This document shows, piece after piece, positions 18,667 through 27,493 of a stretch of 64,000 bases of DNA. The stretch is from Staphylococcus taiwanensis. Its GTDB lineage: Bacteria; Bacillota; Bacilli; Staphylococcales; Staphylococcaceae. Location: the NCBI GenBank assembly GCA_020544305.1, contig CP058667.1, forward strand, positions 248,001 to 312,000, read 5' to 3'. The position numbers and the translations under genes were made by a program. Under the pieces are notes generated by a model that was given only the letters and a program-made list of their open reading frames with translations, made no database searches and was not told the DNA's origin. Each line of letters starts with the position of its first letter. Positions within the stretch are counted from its first letter, which is position 1.

Positions 18667-18748
18667 TGTAGTACGATAAGTAGTAAGTGTATTAAAGGAT
18701 TATAATGAGATAAGACTATACTTTTCGAAAAGGGAGGAATTGTTAATT

Positions 18749-19726
18749 ATGACAAATCAATCATTACCAAAATTAACATATACAGGAGTATCTAAAAGTG
18801 CAGTGCCCATTATTTCTGAAAATGAATTACAAACGGTAACTGCAGAACCTTGGCTGAAAATTTCAGATGAAGGACTTCAATTAGAAGGGTTAATCTTTGA
18901 TAGAGATCATAATTTGTTCTTATGTGAAGTATTTGACGGTAAAATTTTTAAAGTTGATCTAAACACAAAAGAAGTTTCAACAGCGTTTCAATCAACAAAA
19001 CAAAATCCAGCTGCAGTCAAAATACATAAAGATGGACGATTATTTACATGCTATTTAGGTGACTTTGAGTCAACAGGTGGCATCTTCGCCACAGATGAAC
19101 ACGGTGAACAATTTGAAGAGATTATTTCGGAACTTAACACGGAATATTGTATCGATGACATGGTCTTTGATAGTAAAGGTGGTTTCTATTTCACTGATTT
19201 CAGAGGGTATTCTACAAATCCTAAAGGTGGCGTCTACTACGTTTCGCCTGACTTCAAGACAGTGACCCCAGTCATTCAGAACATTTCAGTAGCGAATGGT
19301 GTAGCGTTAAGTACGGATGAAAAAGTACTATGGGTTACGGAAACGACGACAAACCGACTTCATCGTATTCAATTAGAGGACGATGGCGTGACAATTGCAC
19401 CATTTGGTGCAACGATTCCATATTACTTTACTGGTCATGAAGGGCCAGATTCAGTATGTATTGATAGCGATGATAATTTATATGTCGCGATGTATGGACA
19501 AGGTCGTGTTTTAGTCTTTAATAAACGTGGCTATCCTATTGGTCAAATCTTAATGCCAGGGCGTGATGAAGGTAAAATGTTACGTTCAACACATCCACAA
19601 TTTATTCCTGGAACAAACCAATTGCTCATTTGTACCAATGACATTGAGAATGGCTCAGAAGGTGGTTCTATGATTTATACCGTCGAAGCCTTTGCGAAAG
19701 GTCATGAAAGCTATCAATTTCAGTAA
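18749..19726 (+). CDS. drp35: Drp35-type lactonase (SMP-30/gluconolactonase family)
   Basis: The 325-residue protein closely follows S. aureus Drp35, a calcium-dependent lactonase induced by cell-wall antibiotics and detergents. Conserved pieces include [18 protein letters not shown], the metal-binding [20 protein letters not shown] region, NGVALSTDE and [16 protein letters not shown], spread over a six-bladed propeller. GGGAGG (18732-18737) selects the ATG at 18749. No signal peptide is seen, so it acts in the cytoplasm. The physiological lactone is not known. Confidence 0.92.
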   Translation: MTNQSLPKLTYTGVSKSAVPIISENELQTVTAEPWLKISDEGLQLEGLIFDRDHNLFLCEVFDGKIFKVDLNTKEVSTAFQSTKQNPAAVKIHKDGRLFTCYLGDFESTGGIFATDEHGEQFEEIISELNTEYCIDDMVFDSKGGFYFTDFRGYSTNPKGGVYYVSPDFKTVTPVIQNISVANGVALSTDEKVLWVTETTTNRLHRIQLEDDGVTIAPFGATIPYYFTGHEGPDSVCIDSDDNLYVAMYGQGRVLVFNKRGYPIGQILMPGRDEGKMLRSTHPQFIPGTNQLLICTNDIENGSEGGSMIYTVEAFAKGHESYQFQ

Positions 19727-19878
19727 GTAATAAAAACTCAGAAAGATAGTAAATATAAATTATTTTAGAGTAAACAAAACAGTTTTCTATAAATAATCGT
19801 GAATTTATTAATTTAAATATTAATGTAGCATTTAATATATAAAAATTTGCAACGTAGAGTGATTTTACACTTTGGTGC

Positions 19879-19884
19879 TATAAT
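19879..19884 (+). promoter_or_regulatory. Extended -10 promoter for the Fst-like toxin mRNA
   Basis: TGCTATAAT is a perfect extended -10 element. No good -35 hexamer is present at 16-18 bases. Transcription would start near 19891 and read through a 5' stem-loop before the toxin frame. Confidence 0.55.
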
Positions 19885-19900
19885 CAAGGCGTCGCTAGCT

Positions 19901-19925
19901 CTTCCGGCGGTAATTTCGACGGAAG
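19901..19925 (+). promoter_or_regulatory. 5' stem-loop covering the toxin ribosome site
   Basis: CTTCCG (19901-19906) pairs with CGGAAG (19920-19925). The right arm takes in the first bases of the ribosome site AAGGAGG (19923-19929), so folding would hinder translation, as in par/Fst RNA I. Confidence 0.55.
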
Positions 19926-19930
19926 GAGGT

Positions 19931-19952
19931 GTGATGCCAATGGAGTTAATTT
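19931..19952. repeat. Direct repeat DRa of the Fst-like locus
   Basis: A 22-base copy overlapping the toxin start is repeated at 20092-20113 with two mismatches. In par-type loci the paired repeats let the toxin mRNA and the antisense RNA base-pair across the translation start. Confidence 0.6.
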
Positions 19953-20035
19953 TTTTAACCATCATTGGTCCTGTTATTAAAGGATGTACTATTACGGCTT
20001 TTAAATATTGGTTAGACAACCGTAATAAGAAATAA
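19940..20035 (+). CDS. Fst/Ldr-family type I toxin peptide
   Basis: A 31-residue peptide: short N-terminus, one hydrophobic helix containing the conserved proline (FLTIIGPVIKGC), and a charged tail with the tryptophan (YWLDNRNKK). That is the Fst family pattern of membrane-acting type I toxins. AAGGAGGTG (19923-19931) is eight bases before the ATG at 19940; an upstream in-frame ATG at 19934 is too close. Around it are all the pieces of a par-type locus: 5' stem-loop, direct repeats, a shared bidirectional terminator and a convergent antisense promoter. The name rests on pattern and architecture, not on a search. Confidence 0.75.
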   Translation: MELIFLTIIGPVIKGCTITAFKYWLDNRNKK

Positions 20036-20050
20036 GCGACATCGTCTAAC

Positions 20051-20095
20051 ACACCATAAAACCCCTCACTATCGACCTAGTGAGGGGTTTGGTGT
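20051..20095. terminator. Shared bidirectional terminator of toxin mRNA and antisense RNA
   Basis: A long stem, ACACC plus ACCCCTCACT on the left (20051-20070) with AGTGAGGGGTTTGGTGT on the right (20079-20095), is AT-flanked on both sides. It lies between the toxin stop and the convergent antisense promoter. Confidence 0.8.
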
Positions 20096-20115
20096 TGCCA
20101 ATGGAATTAATTTAT
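20055..20115 (-). ncRNA. Predicted antisense RNA (antitoxin) of the Fst-like locus
   Basis: On the reverse strand TTGCAA (20150-20145) and TATAAT (20127-20122) are separated by exactly 17 bases, a near-ideal promoter. A transcript starting near 20115 would cross direct repeat DRb and end in the shared terminator, about 60 nucleotides long. Ends are estimates. Confidence 0.65.
20092..20113. repeat. Direct repeat DRb of the Fst-like locus
   Basis: This is a copy of 19931-19952 (20 of 22 bases identical) that lies inside the predicted antisense RNA. It is the second contact point for toxin-mRNA pairing. Confidence 0.6.
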
Positions 20116-20275
20116 GAATGTATTATATCACTATGAGTAACTTATTGCAAGTTTAATTCGTCCAGCATAAATGATTACTAAGTAATGCTTATTTTCTAAT
20201 CCAATGAAACTTTTTCGAATATCCAGTATACTGTAATAGAATAATAAGACATCCGCATAAGTATGAAAGGAGTAT

Positions 20276-21925
20276 ATGATGAAAGACAATTGGATGAAAT
20301 ATAAAGATGACAGTCTTGTAGCATCATTCTATGATAGCCAGACCACGACGTTTCAAGAACAGGGATTTGAAACTGAATTAGCATTTGGTACTGCAGGTAT
20401 TCGTGGCCAGTTTGGACTGGGTCCAGGTCGTTTAAATCGCTATACCATACAACGTTTGGCTTTAGGAATTGCTAATTACTTAAAAGATAAAGAAGATAAT
20501 CCTTCAATTGTCATTCACTATGATATCCGTCATTTATCTTCAGAATTCGCGCATATTATTACGCAAATTTTGACTTCGAATGATATCAAAGTTTATCTGG
20601 CAGATGGGTATAAAACAACGCCACAACTATCTTATGCTGTGCGATATTTGCAAACATCTGCGGGTATCATGATTACAGCAAGCCACAACCCTAAAGATTA
20701 TAACGGTATCAAAGTTTATGGTGCAGATGGCGCGCAATTAGATGAGGATACGTCATTAGAAGTTGCTGAATATATCAATAACTTAGGTAATCCACTTGAG
20801 TTAAATATTAAATTAAACCAAGAACGTGTTGAGCAGAACACTATTGATTTACCAAAAGCGGTTTATGGTAGTTACATAAATGAAATTACAAATCTTATAG
20901 GCGATATTCCACAATCTGATTTAAAGCTCGTTTATACGAGTTTGCATGGTACTGGTGTGCCGATTATTCCAGACGTTTTAAAGCATCTCAATTTCAAGAA
21001 TGTAAGCCTAGTTCAATCACAATGTGAACTTGATCCGAATTTTAGTTCCGTGAAAAGTGCGAATCCCGAAGAACGCGAAGCCTTTGATTTAGCAATTCAA
21101 CAAGCTCATGATATCGACGCTAATTTAATTATTGCAACAGATCCTGACGTGGATCGAATGGGCTTTGTAGAACGAAATACAAATGGTCGTACATATTACT
21201 TTGGTGGCAGTGAGATCGGTGCATTACTCATTAAATATCTGCTCGAATACACGAATGTGCCGAATCATTCGGTTGTCATTCAATCTATCGTAAGTGGCGA
21301 GTTAGGTAAACGTCTTGCACAACAACATGGGGTCACTGTGAAGGAAGTCTTAATCGGATTTAAACACATTGCTAAAGCCATTCGTGAATTAGATGACACA
21401 GAATCATTTTTATTTGCTTATGAAGAAAGCTATGGCTATTTAGCCGATGATTTCGTGCGAGACAAAGACGCCATTCAAATTGTGCCATTGATTATTAAGT
21501 ATGCTTCTATTTTGAAAAATGAAGGCAAAACACTGCACGATGCATTAAAAGAAATCCATAAAGAAGTAGGCCAGTATCGTGATAAACCGATGTCTAAAGT
21601 CTTTGAAGGTAAAGAAGGACAACAACAGATTAATGAATTAATGAATCAGTTAAGACAAAATATTCCTGAAACCATAGCAGGTTTAAAAGTTGTTGCAGTA
21701 GAAGATTATGAGACATTAAAACGCCTAAATAAAGAAGATAATACCGAAGAAACAATATCATTACCACAAGCAAATGTGATTCGAATTATCTTTAATGAAG
21801 GATTTATTGCCTTAAGACCATCAGGCACAGAACCCAAACTGAAATTCTATCTGTCACTCAATGTCGATAACTTCGAACAAGTATCACAAGACATATATAA
21901 ATATATATTTGGCGATACCGAATAG
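20276..21925 (+). CDS. pgcA: Phosphoglucomutase (alpha-D-phosphohexomutase family)
   Basis: PgcA interconverts glucose-6-phosphate and glucose-1-phosphate, feeding UDP-glucose for wall teichoic acid and glycolipid anchors. The 549-residue protein has the opening AFGTAGIRG, the phosphoserine loop TASHNPKDYNG (about residue 142), the magnesium loop DPDVDRMGF (about 290), the sugar loop FAYEESYG and the phosphate-binding RPSGTEPKLKFY. AAAGGAG precedes two adjacent ATG codons (20276, 20279). Length fits the long staphylococcal/bacillar PgcA type. Confidence 0.94.
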   Translation: MMKDNWMKYKDDSLVASFYDSQTTTFQEQGFETELAFGTAGIRGQFGLGPGRLNRYTIQRLALGIANYLKDKEDNPSIVIHYDIRHLSSEFAHIITQILTSNDIKVYLADGYKTTPQLSYAVRYLQTSAGIMITASHNPKDYNGIKVYGADGAQLDEDTSLEVAEYINNLGNPLELNIKLNQERVEQNTIDLPKAVYGSYINEITNLIGDIPQSDLKLVYTSLHGTGVPIIPDVLKHLNFKNVSLVQSQCELDPNFSSVKSANPEEREAFDLAIQQAHDIDANLIIATDPDVDRMGFVERNTNGRTYYFGGSEIGALLIKYLLEYTNVPNHSVVIQSIVSGELGKRLAQQHGVTVKEVLIGFKHIAKAIRELDDTESFLFAYEESYGYLADDFVRDKDAIQIVPLIIKYASILKNEGKTLHDALKEIHKEVGQYRDKPMSKVFEGKEGQQQINELMNQLRQNIPETIAGLKVVAVEDYETLKRLNKEDNTEETISLPQANVIRIIFNEGFIALRPSGTEPKLKFYLSLNVDNFEQVSQDIYKYIFGDTE

Positions 21926-22016
21926 CCTGACCAATTTATCTTTCCTAGTACAACTACGTCGCATTGATGGCAAGACGCTACTAGGAATCGCATACGTCTT
22001 AAGACAAAAATGAAAA

Positions 22017-22082
22017 CAAAAGCGATGAATCATGACCATATAGTCTTTGTAAAAGGATGGTCAAGCGATTCATCGCTTTTCC
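22017..22082. terminator. Terminator after pgcA
   Basis: AAAAGCGATGAATC pairs with GATTCATCGCTTTT, with an inner helix TGACCA/TGGTCA. The structure is symmetrical with A and T runs, so it can act in both directions. A smaller hairpin, TCCTAGTA/TACTAGGA, lies at about 21943-21987 directly after the pgcA stop. Confidence 0.8.
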
Positions 22083-22117
22083 TTACTCAAAACAACTTAG
22101 TTCCACAGTAGCTGATT

Positions 22118-22159
22118 GGGAGTGGGACGACGAATTTAAAAAGAATTCTATCTCACTCC
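22118..22159. repeat. Dispersed staphylococcal gggagtgggac repeat
   Basis: A short copy of the same family as 3767-3895: it starts GGGAGTGGGAC and ends TCTCACTCC, with GAATTC-like central bases, and folds on itself through GGAGTG/CACTCC. It occupies part of the 490-base gap between pgcA and the PRTase-HAD gene. The rest of that gap holds terminators, the direct repeat at 22232 and A/T-rich promoter DNA. Confidence 0.6.
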
Positions 22160-22231
22160 AAAACTATGCCTAGAGCAAGCGAACCTAATCAACACAAAGT
22201 ATTAAATACATTCCCGCGCCAATCCATTTTC

Positions 22232-22267
22232 AAAAATAAATACTGTCTTTATTCCTAAAAAACACCT
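22232..22267. repeat. Left flanking repeat of the PRTase-HAD/DprA module
   Basis: AAAAATAAAT (22232-22241) and AAAAAACACCT (22257-22267) are separated by 15 bases. The same two blocks, 16 bases apart, occur in the same orientation at 25235-25271 on the other side of the two-gene module. Confidence 0.55.
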
Positions 22268-22307
22268 ACAAATTTGTGACTAAAGAACATTTTTTAAGGT
22301 GTTTTTT
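22257..22307. terminator. Hairpin terminator left of the PRTase-HAD gene
   Basis: AAAAAACACCT (22257-22267) pairs with AGGTGTTTTTT (22297-22307), so U-runs exist in both directions. It insulates the module from pgcA. Confidence 0.65.
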
Positions 22308-22415
22308 ATAATTTAATAAAAAAAGAATTATAAAATATAAAATGATGTATTATGCAATATTAATTCAGGGTATCTAAATAATATATTAGTTATTATTTAG
22401 GGTGGGATGATACAT

Positions 22416-24131
22416 ATGAAAAACTTAGAAAGTGAATTTACTGGATGGTTAATTGGTAAAAACAAGGCTAGCGAAAAAACAATTCATCATTATATTCATA
22501 CGCTAAGTGTCATTGGTGAATTTTTAAATAGTGAAATGAAAGAAAACTATTATAATAAAAATTTTTTACAGTACACTTCTAGTAAATTGTTTAGGAATAT
22601 ATATCAATCTATATTAGAGGATGATACTGAAACTATAATTGAAATTGTAAAAGGGAAAAGACCTAAATATAGTGAAAACCAAAACGAATTGTTTAATAAG
22701 TTTATGGAGTATGAAAAACAAAATCATCCGACAGAAATTGTGTTTGAGGACTTCAAATTTGGCAGTGTTCTTAGAACGTATCTGACATTTTTATACGAAT
22801 TTAATCATATTGATATTGAAGAAGAGATTTTAAATGAACAACAGTTAATTAAACAAGAAACTGGAGAAATCCTAAACACTAATAATTTATATATCAATCC
22901 AGAATTACCGCATCCCGTGATGTACTATGTAGATTATGTAACCGGTGATAATTTGTCATATGATGATGAAACATATAAGAAGTATCGATTTATAAAAGGG
23001 TTAAAATATGTAGATAATGATAAGTATATTAACAGTGAGGATAAAGAAAAGTTCCATCAATTTTTAGAAGAATTTGGTAATATTCCTGGTTATAGTAAAT
23101 GTATTCTTCACTTATTAAATAGTGACTATGGAGGCAAGATTCTATTAGCATCAATACCAAGTTCTAAAATTGATAAAGTAAGCATTACAAATAAAGTTGT
23201 AGACTATGTTTGTAATAAGGATGCGCGTTTTATTAATGCGAATAATTTAATTCAAAAAGTAAATAATACAGAAACTGCACATGAAAAAAGTGGAACTAGA
23301 AATTGGCAAGACCAATTACAAAGTCTAAGTGTTAACACAATACCTAAAGAATATAAAAATTACCCGATTCTAGTTATAGATGATGTTATGACTTCTGGGA
23401 GTTCATTTATAGCAATCTATAAATTATTAATCCAATCACTTGGAATCGATAAAGAAAATATTTATTTTTATAGCTATGGCCGTACAATAAAACATGACAA
23501 TTATATTATGTTAAATACAACTAAAAATATACCTAAGCAAAATCAATCAATAGATGGTATCATTTTTGATTTAGACCAAACAATTTTTGATAATAGTATA
23601 CTGTTTAATTATGATATGAAAGAACAAAACAGTAGAGGATTAGTTACTGAAATGTTGAATGATAAGAAGATTAAATTGTTTGATGAAATTAAAGAATTGA
23701 TGTCTATTGTTCAAACTAATAAAAATTTAAAAATTGCTTTTGTCAGTAATAGAGGTAAAACAGCTCAAACAATGTTAGATTATTTTAAAGATGAATTATA
23801 TATCACAAATGATAATTCAGATACCAACTTTTTATTATCATTTAAAGATTGTATAGTTGAAGATGAAGAACAAAAGCTTTTTAGAATGAAACCAGACAGT
23901 TATTTAATAGATGAAGCAATCAAAAAAATGGGGCTTAATACAGAAACAAATAGAGTGATAGGTATTGGTAATGCATTAAATGATATATCAGCTTATAACA
24001 ATGCAAATATTGAAAGTGTATTAGTTAACTGGGGAAATGATCAAATTATTGATAATGATTTAGGTGCTAACTATGTGTTTGATACAGTAAATGAATTTAA
24101 ATCATTTATTGCTAATAATCTCCCTAAATAA
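22416..24131 (+). CDS. Phosphoribosyltransferase-HAD fusion, putative ShosT-like toxin/effector
   Basis: The 571-residue protein has three parts. Residues 1-200 are helical and open with WLIGKNKASEKTIHHYIHTL, which looks like the SAM-like core-binding fold of tyrosine recombinases, but no recombinase catalytic domain follows. Around residues 318-330 is a PRPP-binding motif, ILVIDDVMTSGSS, of type I phosphoribosyltransferases (ComF-like). From about 380 comes a HAD phosphatase domain: FDLDQT (nucleophile Asp about 385), VSNRG (about 443), a lysine in RMKPDSY and GIGNALND (about 515). AGGGTGG selects the ATG at 22416. A DprA-like gene follows after 20 bases. PRTase plus DprA is the make-up of ShosTA, a toxin-antitoxin/anti-phage pair; activity here is inferred. 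Confidence 0.75.
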   Translation: MKNLESEFTGWLIGKNKASEKTIHHYIHTLSVIGEFLNSEMKENYYNKNFLQYTSSKLFRNIYQSILEDDTETIIEIVKGKRPKYSENQNELFNKFMEYEKQNHPTEIVFEDFKFGSVLRTYLTFLYEFNHIDIEEEILNEQQLIKQETGEILNTNNLYINPELPHPVMYYVDYVTGDNLSYDDETYKKYRFIKGLKYVDNDKYINSEDKEKFHQFLEEFGNIPGYSKCILHLLNSDYGGKILLASIPSSKIDKVSITNKVVDYVCNKDARFINANNLIQKVNNTETAHEKSGTRNWQDQLQSLSVNTIPKEYKNYPILVIDDVMTSGSSFIAIYKLLIQSLGIDKENIYFYSYGRTIKHDNYIMLNTTKNIPKQNQSIDGIIFDLDQTIFDNSILFNYDMKEQNSRGLVTEMLNDKKIKLFDEIKELMSIVQTNKNLKIAFVSNRGKTAQTMLDYFKDELYITNDNSDTNFLLSFKDCIVEDEEQKLFRMKPDSYLIDEAIKKMGLNTETNRVIGIGNALNDISAYNNANIESVLVNWGNDQIIDNDLGANYVFDTVNEFKSFIANNLPK

Positions 24132-24151
24132 TATGTAATTGAGGTAATACA

Positions 24152-25204
24152 ATGGATAAAATATCGATTTTTATTTTGGCATTAAGCAGCTTTAAAAGAG
24201 TAGGCGATGCGACAGTTAAATCTGTTTTAGAAGAAGTAAATGTTGATGAAGATATATTAGATTATAACTACTTATCTAAATTAGAGGGGAAAAAAATACA
24301 GAATTTAATTAATGACAAAATCACTAATGAAGAGATTTGGTTATCATCAGTTGAGAAAGCTAAAGCACAAATGATTAATTCAGAAGAGCAAGGTATTTCA
24401 GTCATTAACTTTAGTGAGAAACTTTATCCCCAAAATTTATTAAAACAAAAGAAATACCCTCTGATTATATATGTAAAAGGCAATTTGTCTATTTTAAATA
24501 ATGAAAAAACTGTAGCGATTATTGGTACAAGAAACGCTACAATTTTAGGTAAAAAAATGAATGAACGTATTAGCAAACATTTTTATGAGCGAGGATACAC
24601 TGTTGTAAGTGGCCTTGCAAAGGGTCATGATGCAATCGCTCATCAAGTAGGTGTGCAGATGACTGGAAAAACAGTTGCCATTCTTGCACATGGTTTAGAT
24701 CAACCTGTTTATCCTAAGGAAAATAGACGTTTAGCTGATGAAATATTAGAGGCTGGTGGTGCTTGGTTAAGTACTTATCCACTTGGTCAAAAATTGGTGC
24801 CCCAATTTTTAGTAGCAAGAGATGAATGGCAAACATCTATGAGTAATGGTGTAATTGCAGTTGAAACAGGAATAAAAGGTGGAACAAATCATGCTTTGAA
24901 CCATGGTCTAAAACAAAATAAACCAGTGGGCATGTTAGACCATACTAAATTTCCAAAGTTAAGCAATGAAGAACGAAACAACACAGAACAAATACAAGGG
25001 AATTTAAAGAGAATTAATGATAATGAAGTGTATCCATTATATGAGTTAAGTAGTATTGAACATTTCGATGAATTAATGCAAACATATTATAATGATTCAA
25101 ATGTTAATTTTGAAAAAGATAAAAAACAAATGTCACAATCTAAACCAGTGAAAACTGATAATCAAGAAAGTAATAATGTAGAACAATTAGGTTTTGATTT
25201 TTAA
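24152..25204 (+). CDS. DprA/Smf-like SLOG protein, putative ShosA-like antitoxin/partner
   Basis: The 350-residue protein has a helical N-terminus (about 1-100) and the DprA Rossmann core: AIIGTRNATILG (about 122-133), SGLAKGHDAIAH (about 152-163), ILAHGLDQPVYPKENRRLA, FLVARD, and GIKGGTNHALNHG (about 240-252). Housekeeping DprA loads RecA on incoming DNA, but that gene sits in the dprA-topA region. This second copy is fused into an operon with the PRTase-HAD gene (20-base gap, GAGGT site), pointing to an accessory role such as antitoxin or sensor. The C-terminal 40 residues are polar and end in LGFDF, without a clear winged helix. Confidence 0.78.
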   Translation: MDKISIFILALSSFKRVGDATVKSVLEEVNVDEDILDYNYLSKLEGKKIQNLINDKITNEEIWLSSVEKAKAQMINSEEQGISVINFSEKLYPQNLLKQKKYPLIIYVKGNLSILNNEKTVAIIGTRNATILGKKMNERISKHFYERGYTVVSGLAKGHDAIAHQVGVQMTGKTVAILAHGLDQPVYPKENRRLADEILEAGGAWLSTYPLGQKLVPQFLVARDEWQTSMSNGVIAVETGIKGGTNHALNHGLKQNKPVGMLDHTKFPKLSNEERNNTEQIQGNLKRINDNEVYPLYELSSIEHFDELMQTYYNDSNVNFEKDKKQMSQSKPVKTDNQESNNVEQLGFDF

Positions 25205-25234
25205 GTAGACATTAATATATAGACCTGTTTATTT

Positions 25235-25271
25235 AAAAATAAATTCTTTCTTGATTACTGAAAAAACACCT
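25235..25271. repeat. Right flanking repeat of the PRTase-HAD/DprA module
   Basis: AAAAATAAAT (25235-25244) and AAAAAACACCT (25261-25271) repeat the left-hand copy at 22232-22267 in the same order and orientation. Confidence 0.55.
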
Positions 25272-25310
25272 TATAGTACGCTCATTATTCGCACTATAAG
25301 GTGTTATTAG
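25261..25310 (-). terminator. Terminator of the urease operon
   Basis: AACACCTTATAGT (25265-25277) pairs with ACTATAAGGTGTT (25293-25305). On the reverse strand the stem ends in six T. It lies nine bases after the ureD stop and may also stop the DprA-like transcript. Confidence 0.8.
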
Positions 25311-25318
25311 TTTAAATA

Positions 25319-26176
25319 TTAATACTTTCTTAAAAAGTCTAATTGACGATCATATAACTTATTCGCAATATAAGATTGCACCGTATTCAGAATCTCTTCA
25401 ATTTCCTGGGTCATATTTGATAACACACGCACAGTAAAGCCATGTGTCGGTAATTGTGTTATTCCAAGGCGACAATCATACTGCTGCGTATAATCTTTGA
25501 TTTCCTCATACACTTCTTCGATTAGCTTTTGCGTCACATCAGGATGAATAAAGTAAGCTGAACCTAAATGCGTATAGTTCTCCATGTAACCAATCGCACT
25601 TATCTTCGTTTCACTCGGATGCATACGCAAATTGTCATACACGACAAGTTCATCATCTACATAAATTTCATTTAGTAAATGCATATAGTCATAGGTGAAA
25701 TGCGCCTCACTGGAAGAATAGCCAGGTGTAAGAATATCTGTGTAGAACATTGACGCCGTTGCATCCAATTTAAATACATTATGTTGGAAGAACTTCGCAT
25801 GCTCATATGCAATAATCGGGTCACCAACATATTCCATATAACCATCTTTTGCTATATGAAATGTTTGATACTGTTCCACACGATCATTCAACGTCTTGTA
25901 AATCTTCGTAGCACCTTGCGATGTTAACGTTACAGCAGCCGCTTCATCTACATTGATGTTCATACGATATCGGTCACCATCTAAGTAACCACCACCAACA
26001 TTCACAATATAGAACGTTGGAATTGTCGATTGATTTAAATAAACAGGTCGAATGACTTTCAATGCTTTTTCAAAAAAGATATCACGTGCTACCGAACGTT
26101 TACCATTATTGAATACTGTCAGGTCAAGCTGGCCAGTCCAAGATTGTTCAGTATCTTGCTTCATTTCTTCAGTCAT
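25319..26176 (-). CDS. ureD: Urease accessory protein UreD
   Basis: UreD (UreH) binds the urease apoprotein and, with UreF and UreG, delivers nickel. The 285-residue protein has the UreD pattern: [36 protein letters not shown] and [13 protein letters not shown]. It is the last gene of the operon, adjoining ureG with one shared base (26176). Confidence 0.93.
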   Translation of the reverse strand: MTEEMKQDTEQSWTGQLDLTVFNNGKRSVARDIFFEKALKVIRPVYLNQSTIPTFYIVNVGGGYLDGDRYRMNINVDEAAAVTLTSQGATKIYKTLNDRVEQYQTFHIAKDGYMEYVGDPIIAYEHAKFFQHNVFKLDATASMFYTDILTPGYSSSEAHFTYDYMHLLNEIYVDDELVVYDNLRMHPSETKISAIGYMENYTHLGSAYFIHPDVTQKLIEEVYEEIKDYTQQYDCRLGITQLPTHGFTVRVLSNMTQEIEEILNTVQSYIANKLYDRQLDFLRKY

Positions 26177-26790
26177 TAAGCTAACCCTTTAAGGAATACG
26201 TCACGTTCAATCCATTCAAGCACATTATCTAAACCTTCATCTGTTTTTAAGTTTGTAAAAGTAAATGGACGATTACCACGGAACGTCTTTGTATCTTCTG
26301 CCATTTGGTCTAATGACGCACCTACAAATTCAGCTAAGTCTGTTTTATTAATGATAAAGTAGTCAGATTTAATCATCCCTTGACCACCTTTACGTGGAAT
26401 CTTCTCGCCTTGAGCAACGTCGATAATGTAGATAGAGAAATCAACTAATTCAGGGCTGAATGTAGCAGCTAAATTATCGCCACCAGATTCAATGAAGATC
26501 AGTTCGATATCATCATTACGTTCTAATAATTCATCAATGGCCGCAAAGTTCATTGAAGCATCTTCACGAATAGCTGTATGAGGGCAACCACCAGTTTCAA
26601 CACCGATGATTCTATCTTCAGCTAACACACCAGTGTTAACTAAGATTTTTTGGTCTTCTTTGGTATAAATATCGTTTGTAATAACGCCGATACTTAAATC
26701 TTTAGACAGACGGCGCACTAATTTTTCTACTAATTGTGTTTTACCTGCGCCAACAGGACCGCCTATACCAATTTTAATTGGATTTGCCAT
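26176..26790 (-). CDS. ureG: Urease accessory GTPase UreG
   Basis: UreG is the SIMIBI-class GTPase that hands nickel to urease. The 204-residue protein has the P-loop GGPVGAGKT near residue 9, the CPH-type metal motif in [26 protein letters not shown] and [16 protein letters not shown] is nine bases before the ATG at 26790; the ATG two codons earlier is too close to it. Confidence 0.95.
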   Translation of the reverse strand: MANPIKIGIGGPVGAGKTQLVEKLVRRLSKDLSIGVITNDIYTKEDQKILVNTGVLAEDRIIGVETGGCPHTAIREDASMNFAAIDELLERNDDIELIFIESGGDNLAATFSPELVDFSIYIIDVAQGEKIPRKGGQGMIKSDYFIINKTDLAEFVGASLDQMAEDTKTFRGNRPFTFTNLKTDEGLDNVLEWIERDVFLKGLA

Positions 26791-26803
26791 AAACAATAAC
26801 CTC

Positions 26804-27493
26804 CTATGAAATAAAGATTCTCACATTAACATTCTCATGTTCCATTTGGTTAAGCTCTAATCCTGGAGCTGTTATACCAAAGTCTTCTTTGCTTAATGTG
26901 AAAATGTGTTGACGTGTACGTTCGATATGTGGAATCATTTCCGTCACAACTTGTTGACCTGTCGTTTGGCCAAGTGGAATCGCACGTACCGCATTTTGTG
27001 TTAAACTTGAAACATTTTGATACAAGTAATAGTCAATAATTGTTTCGATATCAACGCCTAAATGATGACCTAGCATGGTAAAACAAATTGCCGGATGTAA
27101 CTTAGCACGTTTTTCAGTCATTTGCGTATGGTACCAAGTAATCCATTCACTATCATAGAGTTCCATAGCAAGCTTTGCCATACGCGTTCCCATCTGTTTC
27201 GTACCTACACGTGTTTCGCGTGGGAGACTTTGAACGAAGATTAAACGATCGATGTTTAACACTTCATTTGTATCATCATTATCTAAAGCTTGATAAACAA
27301 GACGCATTGCTAAACCGTCAGAGTACGTTAACTGTTCATTTAAGAAAAGTTGAAGCCATTCTTTAAATGAAGCAGCATCATGTACGGCATCGCGTTGAAT
27401 ATAAGTTTCAAGACCGAACGAGTGACTGAATGCACCGGTAGGGAATTGTGAATCACAGAACTGAAAAAGTCTTAACTGAGCATGCTCAATCAT
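26804..27493 (-). CDS. ureF: Urease accessory protein UreF
   Basis: UreF bridges UreD and UreG in the activation complex. The 229-residue helical protein has [19 protein letters not shown] at the N-terminus and [10 protein letters not shown] near 185, both typical. It overlaps the end of ureE by eight bases. Confidence 0.93.
   Translation of the reverse strand: MIEHAQLRLFQFCDSQFPTGAFSHSFGLETYIQRDAVHDAASFKEWLQLFLNEQLTYSDGLAMRLVYQALDNDDTNEVLNIDRLIFVQSLPRETRVGTKQMGTRMAKLAMELYDSEWITWYHTQMTEKRAKLHPAICFTMLGHHLGVDIETIIDYYLYQNVSSLTQNAVRAIPLGQTTGQQVVTEMIPHIERTRQHIFTLSKEDFGITAPGLELNQMEHENVNVRIFIS

Noticed and set aside
19813-20052. 79-residue minus-strand frame over the Fst-like locus
   Set aside because: Antisense to the toxin peptide, no ribosome site; the minus-strand signal here is better explained as a short non-coding antitoxin RNA from the promoter at 20122-20150.
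24152-25204. Housekeeping dprA gene
   Set aside because: Housekeeping dprA of staphylococci lies beside topA and sucD; here the neighbours and the coupled PRTase-HAD gene point to an accessory copy.
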